Shown here in pieces: positions 15,959 to 20,678 of a stretch of DNA of 20,678 nt. Origin of the DNA: Mesotaenium endlicherianum (taxonomy: Eukaryota; Streptophyta; Zygnematophyceae; Zygnematales; Mesotaeniaceae); the NCBI GenBank assembly GCA_009602735.1, contig WELA01005988.1:1-20678 (forward strand). The letters run 5' to 3'. How positions within the stretch are numbered: the stretch's first letter is position 1; each line of letters begins with the position of its first letter. A program made the position numbers and the translations under genes. The notes under the pieces are model-generated. The model was not told the origin of the DNA. It searched no databases and saw only the letters and a program-made list of their open reading frames with translations.

Positions 15959-17871
15959 TTAAAACATTTAACGCGTGCGTTTGGCTATTAAGCCACATGT
16001 ATTATAGACTTCATTGCAGCAAAGCCTGCTTGCATATTATGCATTGCTTGTGTCATTCATACGCTGACCTCCTATCGCACGACAGCTCCAAGAAGTGTTA
16101 ACTTGGATGCAATCAGATTTTTGTACATCTTCCTTGTAGTATAAGAAGGTTGCCCAAGCATGGTCGTGATATAAGTAATGTAGAGCAGCCTTTGCTTGAG
16201 TATGGAGACATATGAGCATGAAGAAAATCTGGAGTTCACACGGCTGGATTTTTACTTGAAGATGCAAGCTCTTTAGTGTTAAGCTCTTTCTATGAGGGGG
16301 GGGCTTAGCATAGAGGTGTTGGTGGCTAGAAGAAGTATGTGCCCATCTTCATTTCAGGTTGTCAATGAGGTGGAGAGGATAGTAAGAGTAGGAAACCGAG
16401 TACTTAGCAAGCACGTGTACTTGCAAGTCTAGGAGCTTTGGCGGGCATAGCACTCGCAAGCTCAAGAGGAGCTCATGAGAAGCTCAAGAGAGGGTGCACG
16501 GGGGTGTTGCACCAAGTTGGCCAAGTATGTGGCCAGATTTGGGTTGCCTTGCATCACTCCTATATAGCCACTGGACATGTTGGCCAGCCATGATGGAGCT
16601 TGGTCATTCTTATGGAGATTGATGAAGCCTCAAGTGAAGAAAAGCGCCGTGGAGAAGGCTTAATGCAAGAAGAAGTGACGCAGATTTTTCTTCAAGCAAG
16701 ATAAGTGGAGATGGAGCCTTTCAAGTTCAGATTTTTCTTTTTCTTATACAGGAGACTACTATGGAGTAGTTAAGGTTGAGAGCTAAGATGAAGACAAGCC
16801 TAGGGTGTGGAAGAAGAAGCAAAGTCTGAAGTTGGTGCAAGAGGGCTAGTGCAAGAGATGTCTCCCACTTGAAGTGCGTGTGCCATTAGTTGTGTGATGG
16901 CATAGTTAAGGGGCAGATTTTGGTGCATCTATGGAAGCTCTTCATGTGAAAGTAGAGCACCAAGGCAAGCTAGGTTTAGTAGTAAGAAGTGTCACTGGGG
17001 TGACCAAAGCTAGAGTGCACTCAAGAAGCTAAGCATGTGGAAGGAGTTGCACAAAGAGAGTAGCCTATCCTCTAGTGCTTTAGTGCACGGGTCAAGTGAA
17101 GACCAAGGAGGAGTATGGTCAAGTGACGATAGTGAAANTGACGATAGTGAAACTGGTGGAGGTAGATAGTACCACAAGTAGCTATCTTCAGCCCGCTAGC
17201 AAAGAAGCGACGCGGGAAGGTGAAGGTGAAGGGGAAGCGCTTGTGTTGGTGACCTTGGCCCGGTCATTGCATGTAGCGAGCGTGCCTCCTAACAACCTTG
17301 GCGAGTGCGCATCACCGGTGGAACAAGTAGAGGTGTATGATCCCCTTGCTCATATATAGAGCAGATCCCAACTGCTCAAGTGGAGGAGCTCCTAGAACGT
17401 GAGCTCAAGAGAAGCCCGCTTGCAAGACAAAGTGTGTGCAAGCACAAGCTGCGGTGCAAGCACTAAGACTATGTGCATTTGCCCAAGTTATGGAGTTCAT
17501 GGAGGCGTTCCAGATGTGTTTCTTGGAGCCTTGTGTGAAGGCTGACCTTTAAAAAGAGCCAGGAGTATGTGGGAGTGAGCATCTAGCCAAGAAGAAGACT
17601 ATGATGGAGTTTGGTGCACCACGAGCGAGACTACGCGCTCATGCCTTGTGAGATTTATTATCGTCGCTTGATGGAGACTACGACTTTATGGATATGGACC
17701 TATGACGAGGAGACCAAGTGTTTTGGGGCTGATATGTCCTGCCTAAGATGGATATATATGACAAACACCTGGACATGAAGCTAGGAGAATCAGCGCCTAT
17801 ACAAGCAAGCAAGAGAGAGGCGTAAAATCTGGACTTGGACACTAGAGGGGTAAGCGCCTTACCTTCATGAT
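15959..17871. other. Non-coding repeat-like region
   Basis: No supported gene. The first part may be the element 2 3' LTR. From about 16300 on the plus strand is rich in A and G (many GAAG and CAAG words) with stop codons in all frames; the longest open stretch (17096-17359) spans an N and resembles nothing I know. AAGCTCAAGAG recurs at 16458 and 16480, and GAGCTCAAGAG at 17401. It may be the internal part of a non-autonomous LTR element ending at the purine tract at 17872. Confidence 0.4.
16458..16490 (+). repeat. Short direct repeat AAGCTCAAGAG
   Basis: Two copies 22 bp apart (16458-16468, 16480-16490), separated by a related GAGCTCATGAG, so about three degenerate 11-bp units. A further relative lies at 17401-17411. 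Confidence 0.55.
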
Positions 17872-17884
17872 GAGGGAGGGGGAG
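17872..17884 (+). promoter_or_regulatory. Polypurine tract and possible LTR start at 17885
   Basis: GAGGGAGGGGGAG is followed by TGTTATAGTTG, the usual form of a plant LTR start. No second copy of this LTR is in the window, so the element and its end cannot be defined. Confidence 0.45.
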
Positions 17885-19145
17885 TGTTATAGTTGTTTAG
17901 TGTGCTTGTAAGCAAGATCAAACCAGTCCCATGAGTTCAGTTGTAACTAAGAGATGTGAAGTGGAAAGAAGTTAGAGAGCAAGAGCTTGGAAGATACTCA
18001 AATCTGTCTATGGTTGAGGGTTTTACGGGTAGGCGAGCGCGAGGGTAAAAGTTGGCAGATTTTGGCTACTTCTTGCCTACTTAGGAGAGAGTGGGTAATA
18101 TTTTTACTAGAAGTCCTACATGATGTGAGAGGCCTAGTATGAGGCCTGCCCTGAGTCATAGTCAAGTTTCAGAATCAGGGGTTTAAGCATGTGCCATTTG
18201 TAGGCGCGGGAGCTTGATATGTGTTGCGCGCGTGTGCGTCCTACGAGCGTGAGGCACAAAGTGACGATCTCGTTTGAGTGTTAGACTTGGATTCAGACTC
18301 TGAAATTTTGTGGAGAGGTAGTCCTATGGGTTCAAATTTGGAAAAACTAATTTTTTTAATAAAAATATTAATTTAAGTTCTGACAGTGCCACATGGCAAT
18401 CTGCTGGACTGCCGTGGGAGCCACATGTGTGAGGCAAGGCATAATCTGATTTCATGGTCTTAGACTTAAAATCAGAGGAAACAGAGCATACCAGTGAGTT
18501 CAGAGGGGTGATACTATGTAGATTACACAACTTTCAGGCTAAGAATGTGAGAAAAAGTCAGGGGGGTGCCACTTGGCGTCTTGAAAGGTCACCACGTGTC
18601 ACGCACACGAGTGAGAGAGTGCAATACCTCTACAAGGAGTATGGCTTAGAGCGAGAGGTAGTCAAGGGTACCAGAAGGTTCAAGAACATAGTGGAGTCAG
18701 GTTCATGATGTAATCTGGTCAAAATTATAAGAGCACCACGAGTAAGCCACATGGCGCGACGAGGAGCTGCCACTTGTCCAAGAGGGCGAAGAATGAATAT
18801 TTTGGTGATTTGACGGACAACAATGCATTAAATCCAGCTTTAAAGTATGTGGAGATGATGGAGGGAGTAAGTTACAACATTTATGAAGATATTGGCCTAT
18901 TACGAGACGAAGGAGTTGAAGAGAAGATGCACTTGTGTTAGAAGACGCCATGTGTGGAGCCAATGTATGCGATGGAGCTTTTACTAAGTGGAGCAAGTTT
19001 GGAGCATGAAGTATCATCCTGTAGCCTGTTCAAGACCTTCAACTTGTATAATATATGTGAATATGTGTTTTTCTAGCGTATATGTGAGCTCGATTCCTCA
19101 TATGACGTCACTTATGCTTAGTATGCGTCGAGGACGTCGCATCTT
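17885..19145. other. Non-coding stretch, probable LTR and internal DNA of unidentified elements
   Basis: No gene supported; open frames are short and show no family features. It contains an AT-rich segment with AATAAA-like sequence near 18350 and a cluster of CCACNTG motifs (18389-18776). It ends at another polypurine tract. Confidence 0.4.
18389..18776. promoter_or_regulatory. Cluster of six CCACNTG (E-box/G-box-like) motifs
   Basis: CCACATG at 18389, 18421 and 18747; CCACTTG at 18569 and 18770; CCACGTG at 18592. Several have a following GGC or GTC (for example GCCACATGGC). CACGTG is the plant G-box core. Six in under 400 bp is far above what chance would give, but they may also come from a decayed repeat. 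Confidence 0.4.
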
Positions 19146-19156
19146 GAGGAGGGGGA
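19146..19156 (+). promoter_or_regulatory. Polypurine tract of an unidentified LTR element
   Basis: GAGGAGGGGGA directly precedes TGATGTAAGG. Upstream, GTCGAGGACGTCGCATCTTGA resembles the acidic end of plant gypsy pol frames, but no longer coding match is visible. Confidence 0.55.
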
Positions 19157-20017
19157 TGATGTAAGGTTATGAAAGTGTAGTTTGTTTCTTTCTAGTATTT
19201 TATATGCATAGAGTGTGATTTTAGAAGAACTTTGACCTTTATTTCAAGTCATTTGGACAAGTATTGAGATAGTAATGAATTTTGGAAGTTTTTAGGGAGT
19301 TTTTAATGTCACAGATTCTATTTAATGACAAGGACAGGTCCAGTGACGAAAATTTCGGTTGGAGTCCAGGAAGAAGGACATTGAAACATGAGGGTTCCAG
19401 AAAGTACGTACAATTACGTAGAGTGCCAAAGTGATCGTGAAATTTCTAGAAACTCCGTGAGGAGTTAGTGGATTGTGTAGTAGAATATTCTAGAGTGTGA
19501 TTGTGTGCATGTGAGTGTGCTAGCTTGTCCAACTAGGCAAGGTCACCTACATGGAAGGAGCCATAGGAGAAGGTTCTGGAGGTACTTTGCTAGAGAGGAC
19601 ACTTAGAGTTAAAGGATAGATGGGAAGCACAAAGAAGTAGAGGGAGTCTTGTCTAGTCTAGTCTAACTTTCTTATCTTGTACACGACTTTTTTAATAAAA
19701 TGAGTTCTTTTCCACGCCTCTATCATGTAGCCCTCCAACCCTTGCAAGGGTGGCACACCACCAGGCCACTCCACCTTATGTATGCAACTAGGAAAGGTCC
19801 TCGTGTACGCTTCCACTCGCGGGTGAGGGTGCGTGAGTGTGTGTGGGCGCACTCCCCGCACCCTTCCCCCTTTCAGTATATTACTTTGCTTGCATGTATG
19901 AGAAAACCTTCTCACACGTGTCGATGGTCGCTCTCTATAGGCCTCTAACAAAAAGTGTGCTTCTTCCTTTCGCCGTTCATAAATCCATGGGGTGCTAACT
20001 CTTCTAATCTGAAGGGG
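19157..20017 (+). mobile_element. Putative 3' LTR (TGATGTAAGG...) and following DNA
   Basis: The start is set by the polypurine tract. A polyadenylation signal AATAAA lies at 19694-19699 within TTTTTTAATAAAATGAG, as expected for an R region. The 3' end of the LTR is not determinable without a second copy. The segment also has a perfect 14-bp palindrome ACCCTTGCAAGGGT (19738-19751) and a hairpin at 19826-19864. No gene is seen. It ends where LTR-1 copy 6 starts. Confidence 0.45.
19826..19864. other. GC-rich hairpin
   Basis: AGGGTGCG (19826-19833) pairs with CGCACCCT (19857-19864). An inner GAGTG/CACTC stem (19835-19839 / 19850-19854) adds five pairs around a GT-rich loop. Function unknown. 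Confidence 0.5.
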
Positions 20018-20678
20018 TGATATGAATCGCCTTACCAAATAGGCGATTAACAATTAATAAAGATCTTTGTATCAGCAAGTAATCTTTATGGTACTTTTCG
20101 TTAACTGTTTAAACGGCAAAAGGACAACGCACTAGCAGTGAATAATACTCGTCAGTCAAATGAGAGTAAACTAGCATCAATAATGCAAATTAGTAGACTC
20201 ATACATAAGCAAGGTTAGAAGACAGTGCGTATCAATGGCTTCTCGCCTTGGATTCAGATCTCTCTCAGTAAGCTGTACAAGAGAGTTGGCCTCGTCTCCG
20301 AATGCCGAACTCCAGGGCAATGCCTAGCATATGTACATGGAATGAGTTTACTGTTCAACGGTCAGTGCGATGGCACCGCCTACCCGGGAGTTAACCACGT
20401 TGGTAGGACCTCGGTTAACCAAATCCACCGCCATCTCCCATCATCCCGAATAGCCATCCATCATAGGGATGTCATCTGGCTATTCATCTAGCATATCGCA
20501 CTTAGATGCATATCAAGGCAGTTCGCTGCTACCGAGTACAGAAATCAGCTTGCTGTCAAAGAATGTGTCAGCAAGCTGACTTATATGGACTTTCAGCCTG
20601 CTGCTTTTTACTGAGTCATTAAACTGATAATTATGTAAAGTCCAGCAGACTGACTANCTAACTAAAGTTCAGCAGGCT
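20018..20678 (-). mobile_element. LTR-1 copy 6, reverse, cut by window end
   Basis: Begins with the LTR 3' terminus (TGATATGAATCGCC on plus, one change from other copies) and runs through U3 to the window end inside the 26-bp repeats. The flank at 20017 has no primer site, so this is the outer end of a 3' LTR or a solo LTR. An N at 20657 sits inside the repeat. Confidence 0.88.

Noticed and set aside
16037-16267. 76-codon minus-strand open frame after the PHD gene
   Set aside because: No recognisable features, and it lies in the probable LTR or flank of element 2.
16295-16310. G-run in GAGGGGGGGGCTTAG as a polypurine tract
   Set aside because: It is interrupted by pyrimidines and not followed by a TG-starting LTR. 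There is no paired repeat.
17096-17359. 87-codon open frame
   Set aside because: It spans an N with a duplicated flank, has no family features and lies in DNA with stops in all frames around it.

Overview
The window is eukaryotic repeat DNA. It is built almost entirely from LTR retrotransposons, mostly Ty3/gypsy, that are nested, inverted, truncated and broken. I see no cellular housekeeping gene, no rRNA and no tRNA. A primer site matching plant-type initiator tRNA-Met, a chromodomain integrase and an integrase with a PHD finger suggest a green-lineage genome (streptophyte alga or early land plant). That is inference; the sequence does not fix the species. Four single-N positions mark a draft assembly.

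Layout. One LTR family (here LTR-1, about 720 bp, TGTAATGAATCAG...CATTTCA) occurs six times: 1-302 (-), 1355-1681 (+), 1732-2451 (-), 9831-10224 (-), 12306-13035 (+) and 20018-20678 (-). The main element lies on the minus strand between 10224 and 1732: truncated 5' LTR, primer site, gag, a -1 frameshift signal, protease-RT-RNase H-integrase-chromodomain (one stop, three frameshifts), then an extra unrecognised ORF of about 550 codons (ORF3), a small hairpin, a polypurine tract and the 3' LTR. A second, 5'-truncated but open ORF3 lies at 304-1242 (+), with its own hairpin, polypurine tract and LTR start, so ORF3 travels with the LTR-1 family. A second gag copy (12306-15018, +) carries the same LTR, primer site, gag, frameshift signal and protease start, then breaks off.

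That plus-strand fragment sits inside a different Ty3/gypsy element (element 2): RT remnant at 11176-12305, integrase core plus C-terminal PHD finger at 15019-15943. RNase H and the integrase N-terminus are missing between them. From 15944 to 20017 there is no convincing gene, only polypurine tracts and LTR-like edges (near 17885 and 19157), a polyadenylation signal, a cluster of CCACNTG motifs and palindromes.

How the parts work together: in the main element gag would form the particle, the slippery site with its hairpin would set the gag to gag-pol ratio, pol would copy and integrate the genome, and the chromodomain (PHD finger in element 2) would probably steer integration to chromatin marks. 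The role of ORF3 is unknown. The most notable points are ORF3 in the position where env-like genes sit, the compact conserved -1 frameshift signal, the sharply mosaic divergence between the two gag copies, and the variable 26-bp palindromic repeats in the LTR.
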